The translations under genes and the position numbers were made by a program. The notes under the pieces are model-generated. The model was not told the DNA's origin. It did no database searches and saw nothing but the letters and a program-made list of their open reading frames with translations. From the NCBI GenBank assembly GCA_014621425.1, contig JAANBB010000395.1:1-38424 (forward strand): DNA of 38,424 bases. Reading direction: 5' to 3'. Below, in pieces: positions 20,022 through 31,092 of this stretch. Origin of the DNA: Cylindrodendrum hubeiense (lineage: Eukaryota > Ascomycota > Sordariomycetes > Hypocreales > Nectriaceae). The stretch's first letter is position 1. The number at the start of each line of letters is the position of its first letter.

Positions 20022-21991
20022 ATGAGCGACCTGCGAGGCGATGCCCCGTCATCCGCCAAAACGGCCACCGCTACGGCCACTCTCCCACTTGCAGCCGTTG
20101 CGGCCACGGATGGTGAGATGAACATTGATGCTGGATTGAGGAGCCTCGACCATTGTGAGTATAATCGCCATCTTCTCTTCTGATCCCTCCGACTCTCCTC
20201 CAGCCAACCGTGCTTTTTGCTAATCCCATGCCTCGTCCCCTCTCACAGACAAGCGCGCCCTACCGAAATGGCGATACGACTTGCGCCAGCAGCTGCTGCC
20301 CCTGATTCGAATGGAGACGCCGTACCTCGCCTGGATGCAGGACAAGATGCGAACCCCCGCCCTCGACAGCTACTTTGCCATCACCGCCAACCTCGGAACC
20401 CATACTTTCTTCATGATCGGTCTGCCCATATGTTTCTGGTGCGGACATGCTGCCTTTGGCAAGGGGTACGTCACCTCACCTTGCCGCTCAACTTGCGATG
20501 CGATACGCCGCGTTTGCGCCCCTCTACACCACCGCCGTTGCGGCGCGTGATCGATTAAGACGGTGACACTGACAATTCTTTCCTCTAGACTCGTTCACAT
20601 TCTGGCGCTCGGCGTCTTCTGGACCGGCTTTGTCAAGGACTTCTACTCACTCCCTCGCCCGCTCTCCCCGCCTCTCCATCGCATCACGATGTCTGGTTCT
20701 GCTGCCCTCGAGTATGGATTCCCGTCGACCCATAGCGCCAATGCCGTTTCCGTCGCCTTATTGGCGATCCTCAACTTGCGTAGTCCCGAAAACACCCTCC
20801 AGCCGGCCACCACCCTGGCCCTCGAACTGCTCTGTTACTTCTACGCAATCTCCATCATCTTCGGCCGTCTCTACTGCGGAATGCATGGCTTCCTCGATGT
20901 TATTGTCGGCTCCATCATGGGCGCCGCTATCGCTTGGCTCGAGTTCTACTGCGGCCCCCCACTGGACCAGTTCATGCACGAAAGCACTTGGTTGGCACCT
21001 CTCGTGGCGGGCCTCCTCATCCTGGTTCTCGTGCGCATCCACCCAGAGCCCGCAGATGACTGCCCTTGCTATGACGACAGCGTCGCCTTTGCTGGCGTTG
21101 TCATTGGCCTCGAATTTGGCACTTGGACATATGGGAAGATTGCCTTGGATCCCTGGGAGACACATGCGCATGGCGGAAGCCCCGTCGATATTACACACTT
21201 GGATTGGAGCACCAACGTGGTGAGAATCGTGTTTGGTGTTTTTGTCATATTTGCATGGCGCGAGACGATGAAGCCCCTTCTGCTCAAGCTCCTCCCTCAC
21301 CTTTTCCGCATATTCGAGCAGGTCGGGATGAACATGCCTCGACGCTTCTTTACCCCTGCCAGCAAGTACGAGTCTGTGCCACCTGGATCCCGCTTAGATA
21401 CCCTTATTCCCACAGCCTCGGATTTCCCCCGTATGGTCGAGAGTATTCGATATCCCACTACTCGAGGTCGATCAGTGTCGATTGGCCCCCAGAGCGCTGC
21501 AGATGCGTACGAGACGCTGGCGTATCGTGAGCGCAGACGACGGGAGAGTGTCGGTAGCAACCAGAGCCTGAAGAGCATGTCGAGCAATGTAGAGCTACAG
21601 GCTACCCATGAGGATCATTCCGGCAAGGGTGCCCTTGCCTCTGGATCACAGCCGCCTCGCGTGAGTGAATATGAGCGGATGGTAGGTAATGGTGATATTA
21701 CCGCGTCACCAGTGGCCGATGATGATCAGATCGAGATTGTGGTGACTGAGGAGGACGGGCTTGGCGAGCAGGAGATGTTCTCCCTACTGGTGAAACCTCG
21801 TGTGCGGTACGATGTTGAGGTTGTGACGAAGCTTGTCATTTACACCGGTAAGTTCCCTGCTGTGTTTTTTTTTTCCTTTGAGCTAGTGCTAATCGCGTAC
21901 AGGAATCGCTTGGTTTGCCGTGGCTATTATCCCAATCCTGTTTGAGGTCGTGGGTTTGGGCACGAATCATCTTCAACTTGAAGCGAAATGA
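20022..21991 (+). CDS. LCB3: Long-chain base-1-phosphate phosphatase (Lcb3/SGPP type, PAP2 family)
   Basis: Dephosphorylates (dihydro)sphingosine 1-phosphate in the ER, returning the base to ceramide synthesis. Exons are 20022-20154, 20249-20465, 20589-21847 and 21903-21991, giving 565 aa. All three PAP2 signature blocks are present: K133-x6-R140-P141 (KDFYSLPRP), PSTHSAN at 162-168 with His165, and R210-x5-H216-x3-D220 (GRLYCGMHGFLD). Multiple hydrophobic helices follow. The C-terminal 200 residues form a polar, Ser-rich cytosolic tail with RGRSVS and RRRRES sites that could be phosphorylated, then a last hydrophobic segment split by the third intron. Longer than yeast Lcb3 (about 409 aa) because of that tail. 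The final intron contains a T-run and a GCTAATC branch. Confidence 0.93.
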
Positions 21992-22585
21992 GACGAACTG
22001 TGACGAGATGAGACGACATTGTGTTTTTTTCATACCACTTGTGGCCGTCTCGCGGACATAATGCCTTTAGACATTCTAATTAATGCACATATAGGGTGAT
22101 GATGATCGGCGTTGCATTTGGCGATGGGTAGGACGAGGTTGATCTTTGCAACATGACTGCGGATGTAGAGTTATGAATGATAGTTGTGAAGTTGGACTCT
22201 CACAGGACATAATGCATCATGTCCCTTATTGCTATCGACAATTAAGAACCTGGACTGCTTTCTGTGTCACATTTTACACCAAGTATTCCCCAGGTAAAGC
22301 CCCCGTCAAGTCTTGTGATTCCTATGTGCAAAGCAGTCGGGTGTTATCCTACAGATATATTACTTGTCACTGCTTTTGTCACTAGTATAAACAGCATAAA
22401 TAATATCTCGTTTCTTCTTCTAGGCTATATGTTTGACCTCGTCGATCTATTCGATGTAGATGGGTTCATGCCACTTGTGTGTTATCAAAACCTGTGGCGT
22501 TATAATGTTCATAAATATTTTATTTCACCGGCTCCATACTCCAATGTAAAGAAACCGAACCCAAAATCTCTTGAGGAGAATAAAA
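21992..22585. other. Convergent 3' region of LCB3 and GUK1
   Basis: 594 nt between facing stop codons, AT-richer than its flanks. No gene, tRNA or repeat seen; it should hold both polyadenylation regions. Confidence 0.6.
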
Positions 22586-23326
22586 TCAGGAATCCAGGGG
22601 CTTGTAGACAAAATCATCCAGGGTCTTGTAGGCGGTCTCGAGGTCGTCGTTGACGATAATGATATCATGGACGCCAGGTGTCTTGGAGTACTCGAGCTCA
22701 TTGATAGCCTGAGCGAGTCGCTTCTGGATGCTCTCCTCCTTTTCGGTTCCGCGGCCACGAAGGCGGGACTCGAGGGCATCGGTGGAAGGCGGCGCGACAA
22801 AGACGTAGCGAGCAGAGATGGTGGACTGCTTGATTTGCTTGACGCCCTGTGTAGAGGTCAGTTACCAGGTGCTACAGTATGGCAGCTAGTGGCGGGCTGA
22901 GGTATAACGTACCTCCATCTCAATGTCTAGGACGACGACCTTGCCCTTGCTGCTCTGCTCCTCAATGGTCATCTTGCTGGTGCCATAGCGGTTACCGCCG
23001 AACTTGGCATGCTCGACGAAGCCATCCTTGGCAATAAGGTCTTCGAAGGACTCGGTGGGGACGAAGTGGTAGTCGACGGCATCAACCTCGCCAGCTCGCG
23101 GGCCACGGGTGGTATGCGAGACGGACAGGGCAAAGGTGTCCGGGTGGCGCTCGAAGAGCATCTTGTACAGCGTGCCCTTGCCGACGCCCGAGGGGCCGGA
23201 GATGACAATGGGACGACGGTCGGCGGGGAGTGAAGCCATTGTGCGAGCGTGGAGGCGGTTGAGCTGGCGGATTGGTGTGGTGAAGAGGCGTGGAGTGAGG
23301 GCGTGCGGAAGAAGGCGGGGAGGCAT
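22586..23326 (-). CDS. GUK1: Guanylate kinase
   Basis: Transfers phosphate from ATP to GMP or dGMP, giving GDP for RNA, DNA and signalling. Exons on the minus strand are 22913-23326 and 22586-22846, giving 224 aa. Seen: P-loop GPSGVGKGT at 44-52, the GMP-binding stretch SVSHTTRGPRAGEVDAVDYHF, YGTSK, and the LID-region motif RLRGRGTEKEESIQKRL across the second exon. The conserved cytosolic enzyme would begin at Met30 (ATG at 23239) and have 195 aa, close to the yeast length of 187. The 29 residues before it contain Arg, His, Leu and Thr but no acids, as in a mitochondrial presequence, so both starts may be used. Divergent from RFC3. Confidence 0.94.
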
Positions 23327-24048
23327 GGGCGAGGCGGTAGACGGAGAGAGGGTGGTGGAGGTGGAGAGACGTTAGTGGGTGGTGGGGGAGGGGGCTGTTA
23401 TAGCGGGTTGTCTGATTGCTTGGAACCTCTTTGACCTGGAAAATAGTGATTTCGCAACTACCTTACCCTATTGTCAGTAAAGTTGTCGACATATGGCCTA
23501 ATTACTGCCTACATTTCCGCAATTGAACCCTGATTGCGTTAGGGGGGGGTTATTGACACGTCATATTGAATTATCTTGTGTAATGGTGAGTCATGCTTTG
23601 GGGAGTATGGGTTGAGCTTCGCATGTTCGGTGGCAGGCAGGTTAGTTGCCTGTCTGTGCAGCAACACGATTCTGGCCTCAATTCAGGGATCCCAAGGCAA
23701 CATGCGACAGTGCGCCCTGCCCCGTGTTTTTACCAAGAACCAGTATGAGCGACTTCTCTCTTCATCATAAATTGCACAGAGTGTTCCCCCTTGTGAAGCT
23801 AGGTGCGGCTTCTCTGATAGCCATGGCTTGGTCGGGATGGCAGTTGAAGAACGGGGGCCGGTGATTGGACACTGGCTTGGCAGGGGCCTTAATTGACCAA
23901 CACGCTCAGACGCGGTCACGGGCGCGTCTTCTGCCACGCCCATGACCTCACCTTAGTCCAACAATTGAGCACGCTGCACCGCCCAAAAATACCACCACCA
24001 AACTCTTCTCATATATTTTTGACCGCCACGGGCATTGCAGAAGCCACC
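23327..24048. promoter_or_regulatory. Shared divergent promoter of GUK1 and RFC3
   Basis: 722 nt between outward-facing starts. It contains a paired GACGCG...CGCGTC element at 23909-23928. No gene seen. Sharing between a nucleotide-supply gene and a replication gene makes joint control possible, but that is inference. Confidence 0.5.
23909..23928. promoter_or_regulatory. Inverted pair of MCB-like (ACGCG) sites upstream of RFC3
   Basis: GACGCG and its exact reverse complement CGCGTC are separated by 8 nt, about 120 nt before the RFC3 ATG. ACGCG is the core of the MBF/MCB element that drives G1/S transcription of replication genes in yeasts. Binding here is not shown. Confidence 0.45.
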
Positions 24049-25327
24049 ATGTCGGACTTTGAAGATGAGATGGACGTCGATGGCCCTGGCCCCTCCAAGG
24101 ACATCATCTTTTCCGCCTCGGCCACCAAGGGCAAGCGGAGCGCTGCCAACCTGCCTGTGGAGGCCGAAGACAGCCTGCCTTGGTATGGACACAGAGAGAT
24201 ATCGACCATGTCCCGCCGCTGACTTGCTCCCAGGATCGAAAAGTACCGCCCAAACACCCTTGACGACGTATCGGGCCACCAAGACATCCTCGCCACCATC
24301 AACAAGTTCGTCGACTCCAACCGCCTCCCCCACCTCCTGCTCTACGGGCCCCCAGGCACCGGCAAGACCTCGACCATCCTCGCTCTCGCGCGGCGCATCT
24401 ATGGCGTCGCTAACGTCCGCCAGATGGTGCTCGAGCTCAACGCCTCAGACGATCGCGGCATCGACGTGGTGCGCGAGCAGATCAAGACGTTTGCGAGCAC
24501 CAAGCAAATCTTCTCCATGGGCGGCCCCACGGGCAAGTCGGGTGCCCTGGCGGGTTTCAAGCTCATCGTGCTTGACGAGGCGGACGCCATGACGAGTACC
24601 GCGCAGATGGCGCTGCGCCGCATCATGGAGAAGTACACGGTTAACACGCGCTTCTGCATCATTGCCAACTACGCACACAAGCTAAGCCCCGCGCTGCTGA
24701 GTCGATGTACCCGGTTCCGCTTCAGCCCGCTCAAGGAGGCCGATATCCGATGCCTGGTGGACAAGGTCATCGAGGAGGAGAATGTCAACATTATCGGCGA
24801 GGCGGTGGATGCGCTGGTGAAGCTGAGCAAGGGTGATATGCGAAGAGCGCTGAACGTTTTGCAGGCATGCCATGCATCAAGTGAGTTCACAAGCCACGAC
24901 GGCTACTTGGAATATTTGGCTAACATGAAATTCAGGCACCCCTCTGCGAGCGAAGGATGCCCCCAAGATCCCCGAGGGCGAGATCCAGCGGGAAACCATT
25001 ACGACGGAAACCATCTACACCTGTATCGCGGCACCTCCACCCGACTCCATCAAGGAGATTGTGTCGACACTTCTCAACACGTCAGACGTGACCAGCTGCT
25101 TGAACACAATCAACGCGCTCAAGGTATCGCAAGGCCTAGCCCTGGCGGACATTATCACGGCTTTGTCGGAGGAGCTGGCTAAGCTGGCAGTGAGTCCCGA
25201 GGTGATGATCACCTGGCTGGACGGTCTGGCGGACATTGAGCATAGAGTTGCTGGCGGTGCAAGCGAGACTATCCAGACGGGTGCGGTTGTTGGTATTGTG
25301 CGAGGTGGCGTCGAGTTGATGAGCTAA
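24049..25327 (+). CDS. RFC3: Replication factor C subunit 3 (clamp loader; human RFC5 orthologue)
   Basis: Small AAA+ subunit of the RFC complex that opens and loads PCNA at primer-template junctions. Exons are 24049-24182, 24234-24880 and 24936-25327, giving 390 aa. Seen: Walker A GPPGTGKT at 83-90, [15 protein letters not shown], Walker B VLDEADAM, the SRC arginine-finger motif [10 protein letters not shown], sensor-2 [11 protein letters not shown], and the C-terminal collar domain. FASTKQIFS followed by a short Gly/Ser insertion before [11 protein letters not shown] distinguishes it as Rfc3/RFC5 rather than Rfc2 or Rfc4. An acidic N-terminus ([10 protein letters not shown]) precedes the AAA+ core. 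The first intron splits the conserved Trp codon of LPWIEKYRP; the second has a GCTAAC branch. Confidence 0.95.
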
Positions 25328-26141
25328 TGAAGGGCTTGGGGATGCGTCGGGAGGAAGACAGTGGAAGACAGGGGAAGAGGAAAAAAAAACGACTACTCGA
25401 TACAAGGGAACGAGGGCTTTAGAGGGCTTGAGTAGGGCCAAGAAATGAACTCGGAGAGAAGACCAATCTCGAGTTCAATTGATGCTATGTGAAGATGGCG
25501 GGACCACTGGGCGGTTGAGTGAACCAGTGGGATATACCAAGGAAGATGCAGTTGAAGATGGAAAGGCACAGGAGATGTATCTAGAACTACTGCGATGGAA
25601 AACACTGGCATAAAGCGCTGTCGAGAGGAGAATGAATATCACACGATATGACCATGGAGGGTTGTAGGCTTAAAGGTGAAGGGAACAGTAAAGGAACGGC
25701 ACGATAGCCGGTGATGCAATTGTTATCTGCATCCTAATCTGCATCATAATATGCATCATTATCTGCATCCTCCTTCGAACGGCGAGGGGAGAGGGGATCT
25801 TATACTGCATTCGGTAGGACGCAGCCGATTGTTCTCCGGATTCTTCCACCAGCCACGACGACGTTGAGCCGTTGCGCCGGTGCTCGTTGGCTGCTTTTAG
25901 GCTGCATTTAGGCTGGACCCTCCGCCCCCGAAGCCCGCGGCCGCCACTAAAAGCCCACTAGCTGATAGCGGCATCCATCTCTCCCATCGCTGTTCTATTC
26001 CTACACGAAGGCAAACCCGCCAAAGAAATGGCGTCTCCGCGCAACCGCAGCCAGATGCGGATGTGAAGCAGCAACGCCGAAGCAGTTCGCCCTCGCATCC
26101 GCAGCGTCGCCCAGTCGTCCCGCCAGCTCAATTCGCCCGCC
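25328..26141. other. Intergenic region between RFC3 and the BTB gene
   Basis: 814 nt containing the RFC3 3' end and the upstream region of the next gene in the same direction. Apart from a GCATC-type repeat at 25725-25772 no structure or gene is seen. Antisense open frames near 25393-25611 are not convincing. Confidence 0.6.
25725..25772. repeat. Degenerate 12-13-bp tandem repeat (TGCATCMTAAT-like)
   Basis: Four near-copies of a TCTGCATC or ATGCATCAT unit with AAT/TTA spacers lie about 370-420 nt upstream of the BTB gene start. They may simply be a short, diverged microsatellite. Confidence 0.7.
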
Positions 26142-27880
26142 ATGGAGTCCGTCACCTCGTCCGACGCCGGCGCCTCGTCCGTCGTCCCGTCCGTGATCCC
26201 GTCCGTCGTCCCGTCCGTGGTTCCGTCCGTCGAGCCGCTCTCCGAGTCCAACGTCGCCCGAATCCCGCATATCCTCCCCCACGAGCGCGTCTTCCCCATC
26301 CAGATCGGCAGCGAGCTGTTCAAGCTTTCGGGTGCTTCTCTGTCCTCTGATGGTGCGTCTTCCTCTCCACGAGCTTCTTGCTGTTTCTCTTCGTCCTATC
26401 CGGCTACAATTCCGCGTCCCCAAGTCGCTTGCGGACTGCACTGCCCAACGTCGCAACCGCAGCCGCAGCCGCAACCGCAACCGCAATGCAATGCGCTGTT
26501 CCCGCTGACCTGCTCCGTCTCTTGCAGCCCCGTCATACTTCTCGCAATACTTTCTATGCCAGCTCCGTGCCGCTGCGGAGAATGGCGACGAGACCGGCAC
26601 TTCGCTGCGTACGCTGTACATCGACCGTGATCCCGTCATCTTCCGCGATATCTCGCTGCATCTGCAGGGCTACCACGTCTCGCCTCGAGATGGCACGCAC
26701 TTTGTGCGCCTCTTCTCCGATGCGCAGTTTTACAGCTGTTTGTTGCCCCTGGGTTTTCCCTCCTCAATGGCCGTCAACTAACGAGCGTGCTCCAGTGCCC
26801 AAGCTGATCTCCCAGCTTTATGAGGAGAGCATCTTCATCTCCATCGGCCACCGCGAGTTCCAGATCCCCCGCGATATCTTCACCGACCCAGGCAACTCGC
26901 CCAACTACTTCTCGCTCGGCTTCGCCGTCTTCTTCACCCGCCCCGATGACCTGTTCCCGGGGCTTGAGCGCGAAGGCCTCATCCGCCCGCCGTCGATCCT
27001 CCCGCCGTCGGTCCCGAACCGCAGCGCCGACACCTTCGCCGAGCTGCTGAGCCTGCTGCGCGGCTACCCGGTGCATATCCGCGACGAGGTCCACCGCCAG
27101 GAGCTGCTGCGCGACGCCCGCTACTTCCACTTCAAGGGGCTCGAGCAGCGCCTGATCCCCCACGCCATCAGCTACAACCAGGCGCGCCGCCGCGAGGAGA
27201 TTGTGCTGCGGCTCGAGAATATCCAGAAGAGCGGCATCAGCGTTCTCCACGAGGGGCCAGAGCCCGGCGCGGGGTGGGTGCAGTATGCGCGACCCTACGT
27301 CGATGAGAAGCCAGCCGAGCTGGTGCTGGAGATTGGTGGCGAGACGACCAAGATTCACTTCATTGGCGGTGTCCCCCGAGCCGAGTTCTTCAAGGACACC
27401 AAGGCTCGTGTGGCGAAGCTCTTCGAGGTTATTGCCACCAAACTCAACCTCCCTCCGACAACCCAACCCCTCGGCCTCCTGATGGCCTCGGGCGGCGCCG
27501 GTTCTCAGCCTCCAACCCCGGGCAACACGCCTCTCAGCGAAGACCTGGTCCGCGTTGTGCTTGATCCCGATACCGCCATTCTCCTCGACGGCAAAGAGCA
27601 CATCGAGGAGCCCGTGCAGAACTCCGCCTCCGCCGTCGACTCCCCCGCCAGCAGCATCGGCGGCGCCATCTCGACGAACCCGCGAAAGCGCCGACGAACC
27701 GACGGCAGCATCGTCCCCGGCGACGAGGAGTGGACCGTCATGACGGGTCAGTGGCGACTGCGGATCCAGGGCTCCAGGGGCGGCAAGAGCGGCGTCGAGT
27801 GCGTCCTCGTCGCCGTCAAGCTCGACGCCGTGAGCTCGCAGCTAGGGCGCAACACGGTCAGGGGATTCCTCGGTAGCTGA
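26142..27880 (+). CDS. BTB/POZ-domain protein, Whi2-like
   Basis: Exons are 26142-26352, 26528-26737 and 26796-27880, giving 501 aa. A KCTD-like BTB domain begins at FPIQIGSELFKLSGASLSSDAPSYF and runs through LRTLYIDRDPVIF and FRDISLHLQGY; a second related segment begins FISIGHREFQIPRDIFTD. This double arrangement and the SGASLSSDAPSYF block are typical of fungal Whi2-type proteins, which in yeast work with Psr phosphatases in stress and TORC1 control. The role here is inferred. The C-terminal part has a Ser/Pro linker, a basic NPRKRRRTDG motif that could be a nuclear signal, and a conserved WTVMTGQWRLRIQ block. The N-terminus carries a VVPS tandem repeat. The first intron (175 nt) is rich in CCGCAA/ACCGCA repeats. 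Confidence 0.8.
26181..26228 (+). repeat. 12-bp coding minisatellite (VVPS repeat) in the BTB gene
   Basis: Four in-frame copies of a GTCGTCCCGTCC-type unit encode VVPS, VIPS, VVPS, VVPS, followed by a partial VEP. Copy number is likely to vary between strains. Confidence 0.85.
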
Positions 27881-28558
27881 TGTGCCCTGACTCGATTCAT
27901 TGGCATTTGCGGCGCCGGCCAGGGGTGTTTGGGGCACGGAAGAGGTCATGACAGGAGTTGAAGGTCTTGGATATAGCACATAGCACATAGGACATAGGAC
28001 ATGGGATATGGGTCACCATTTGAATTCGATACCATTGTATTTTCCATATCCGACCGGCCACCTCTACTTCATCACGGTACAGATACAGATCACAAGCTCG
28101 TCTGATGTTGCAAAAGTCTCAAGTAAGCTTCATGTATGTACTGTGCATGCCATAAAAAACAGAAATTATACAAAAGGCCACCACTACCATTACGTCGTGA
28201 CCCAAGAGACAAACTCGAGCTTTCATACATCAAATGCATCATCAATCAAACAAACTATCGCCGTTCAGCGGCGCACCAAGTCATCCTTTCCCTCAAGGTC
28301 GACTAAGCTTTTCCCCAACAACCAGAACGGATTCAAGAAATCGTAAAGCAAAAACGCCCCCTTCGCCGAGCCCCAAAAACGCAAACCGATGCAAGACGAC
28401 AATGAGAGAGCATAATAAAAAGATCCAGCAGCGGCAAAAATGAAAAGTGGCCACAATCTTTTTTCGGCGTGTGCTCCAAAAAATAAGAAAAGGAGGTGAG
28501 GGTTGAGAGAGAGGTCGTCAAGTCATGTCCAGGGCATCATCCAGCAGTGCTCAGGGCT
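27881..28558. other. Convergent 3' region of the BTB and coiled-coil genes
   Basis: 678 nt between facing stop codons. A short run of ACATAG-type repeats lies near 27975-28005. No gene or RNA seen; composition falls toward AT, as expected for 3' ends. Confidence 0.6.
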
Positions 28559-30535
28559 CTACCGCTTCTTAGTGGCAGCGACACTGCCTGTCGGTGCGCT
28601 CATGTCCCGGCGGTCGATACCTTCGACCATCCTCCGGCGGGGTGTCATGGTGCCCTGGGCGATGGAACGCGCGCGGCCACGACGCTCGCGGATCTTGGCG
28701 AGAGCCTGCTCGCGGGTCATGGTCGGGGTCAGGGCAGGATTGGACAGGTCAAAACTGGCGTTTCCTTGGGAGGGCGTACGGAGGCGCTCGGCAAAGGACG
28801 AGTCCGGACGGGCAGCACCGTCAGAAAGGGGCACTGAAGTCGTCGTGGTGACGGTGTAGAAGGACGCGGAGGTGTGGGGCCGGGTGTCCGGACCGGCCTC
28901 GGCCGGGGTATCGGTATCGTGAACCACGTCGGGCATGGTGGGGATGGACGGGAGAGGGGCAGTGTGGATCTCGCCGTGGGGGGCGTTGAGCAGCGAGGCA
29001 AGCGAGGTCCGCTCCTGGGCTAGAAGAGCAAAGGAGGGTGGTTCCACGGAGGGAGTTCTCGCGTATGCGCGAGGGTTTCGCTCCCTCTCATCTGGCGTTG
29101 GGGGCAGCGTCTCAGCATCTTCTTGGTTCATGGGCTCAGTAATAGGCTCGACCTCGAACTCGGGATGGATCTCCTCGCGTGTCTCCTGTTCCACATTGAC
29201 TTGCTCTTCGGCTTCTGCTTGATTTCGGGCCTCGAGAACTTCCGCCTCCTGCTCAGAGACGGTACGGAAGATGCCCTCCTTGGGGCAGAAGATGGTGCTC
29301 AGCCGAGGCTCTTTCTTGGATCTGGGCTGCAGGCGCTCAGGGGCAACCTCCTCTTGGTGGGATTCCTCTTGCTGGGGTTGGGGCTGGGGCTCTTCGATCC
29401 TAGGAGGAGTTTGAGCACGTTCCTTTGGCTCTGAGCTGTTCAGTCTCGGCATCTTGTCGTTGGGGCCCTCCAAACCGATGGAGCTCCGTCGTTTCTGGCG
29501 GGGAGGAGTCTTCGACTTGGTACACGGGCAGCAACGGAGCTGGCACTCGAGCTGCAGGAATTCAACCATGTCCTGGGCGCGGTCGGCTCGTTGGCGCTCG
29601 AACTGCAGCTGGGTACTTAGCTCCTCGATCTCCGCCTCGCTGGCTGCTGAGGACACAATGTCCATTGTTGACAGCGATACGCGGGGCTCCCTTCGCTTCT
29701 TTGGCGAGGCAAACTCGTCATCTGCGTCCGTCGCAGGCGGTAGCGGGATTCGTCCCTCCGCGGCGATGCGCGCAACTTCTTCGTTTTGGGCAGCCGTCTT
29801 GTAAGCGTCGCGTTCCTGCTCTACCACCTTGATGCGCTCGAGGGCCTGATCTAGCTGCTCTTGGACGCCGACGATCTGATAGCGCGCCGTGAACGCCTCC
29901 TGCTCGCGAACCTTGCTCCTCTCCTTTTCGCGTTTCAAGTTCTCGTCGTTCATCTTGAGGGTGCCGCGGGCGGACTTGAGCTCCTCTTGCAGTTTGACAA
30001 TGGATGATTGTGTCTTGAACGTCTCTTTTCGTGCGCGTCGAATCTCCTTCTCCCATAGGGCTTGTGTGTGTGCATGTGTCTCCTTGGCTCGGCCATAGTT
30101 TTCCTGTATTCAAGTTAATATGGTGGCGAAGTCGATGTATAACCGAGGACGACTCACCATCAACGTCTCCAGACGCTCGCCGACTCTTCGCTCGCGATCC
30201 TTTCCCTCCTCAATGGCCCTCTGCATGGCCCTGACCTCATCTCTATACCTCCTCATCTCCGTCTCAGCTTCTTCACGACCAAGCATCGCCCGCTTGAGGG
30301 CGGCATCGGCGGTCTTGCGCTCGAGCTGCTTCGACTGCAGGGAGACGCTGAGGTTGTTGAACTGGCTGATCTTGTCGTGCACGGAGCTGTCGCGGCTGTC
30401 ACGGCTGTCACGACTGTCGTGGGATTCGCTTCGAAGGTGGGAGAAGATGGATTCGCGTTGCTGGTTCACGCGCTCCGCCGTTATGGCTTGGAGGGGGCCG
30501 CCTGGAGAGCCAGGCAGGCTCGGACTGTTGGACAT
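28559..30535 (-). CDS. Coiled-coil protein of unknown function (640 aa)
   Basis: Not assigned to a named family. Exons on the minus strand are 30158-30535 and 28559-30103. Residues about 40-230 are strongly charged with heptad-like Leu spacing (for example AALKRAMLGREEAETEMRR and LDQALERIKVVEQERDAYK), indicating a long coiled coil. A DSRDSRDSRDSS repeat sits near residue 45. After a CPCTKSKTPPRQKRR patch, the rest is disordered, rich in Pro, Glu, Ser and Thr, with many SP/TP sites (TPPR, TPSVEPP, RTPSQG, LTPTMTREQ) that could be CDK targets. The C-terminus is basic (RRRMVEGIDRRD). This resembles spindle-pole, kinetochore or cytoskeletal scaffold proteins, but that is only inference. The frame stays open 136 codons upstream of ATG 30535 without another ATG, so an extra 5' exon is possible. 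Confidence 0.75.
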
Positions 30536-31092
30536 TGCGAGAGAGATCGATCCAGAACGGGTTGGAGATGGGTTTCGTTTAGGCGTGGTGGGGATCGAGC
30601 AGACTTGAGGGTTGCAATGGTGTGTGTGGTTTCTTAGTCGTGTTGAGGTGGTGCAGCGAATTTGGCCTAATATTGGGCTGTTTACACCATCCCGCCGCCA
30701 AGGCCCCCAAGAGGCGATATGGGGTTGCTGTGGTGACGCGACGTCATGTGACGCCACCCGATGAATCCGACAGACCCCTGGAAATCGGCCATGCACGGTA
30801 GCCGTAGGTATATTGGCCCATATCCAACCACATTCTTCCAATTGCGCTGACCCCGCTGCAGTGGAGTGTATGGTGGACTGGTTGGGAGTCTGCAATACCC
30901 GATTAAGCTTTGACACGGAATATTCGAGGGAAGCTCGAGACACGAGACGAGAGTCCGAGCAACAGGCAGGCCACCTCGCTTCTTCATCGCTCCATCTCTA
31001 CATGTCCACGTCTGGATATCGGCCCCTTTTCAACACACCTGTCTCGCTTCTTCCTGCTTCCTCCCATCTCTGAAGAATCACCGTTTCCCACC
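30536..31092. promoter_or_regulatory. Shared divergent promoter of the coiled-coil and MAPR genes
   Basis: 557 nt between outward-facing starts. A GACGTCAT site at 30740-30747, close to the CRE/ATF consensus, is flanked by two TGACGC motifs. No TATA box near either start. Use of these sites is inferred. Confidence 0.4.

Noticed and set aside
26774..27601. 275-aa open frame antisense to the BTB gene
   Set aside because: Mirror of the third exon of the BTB gene; composition is explained by GC-rich third positions on the sense strand.
30536..30943. 136-codon in-frame extension upstream of the coiled-coil protein
   Set aside because: The only initiator is a GTG at 30943 and there is no ATG in the extension; kept as a note on a possible missing 5' exon, not as coding.
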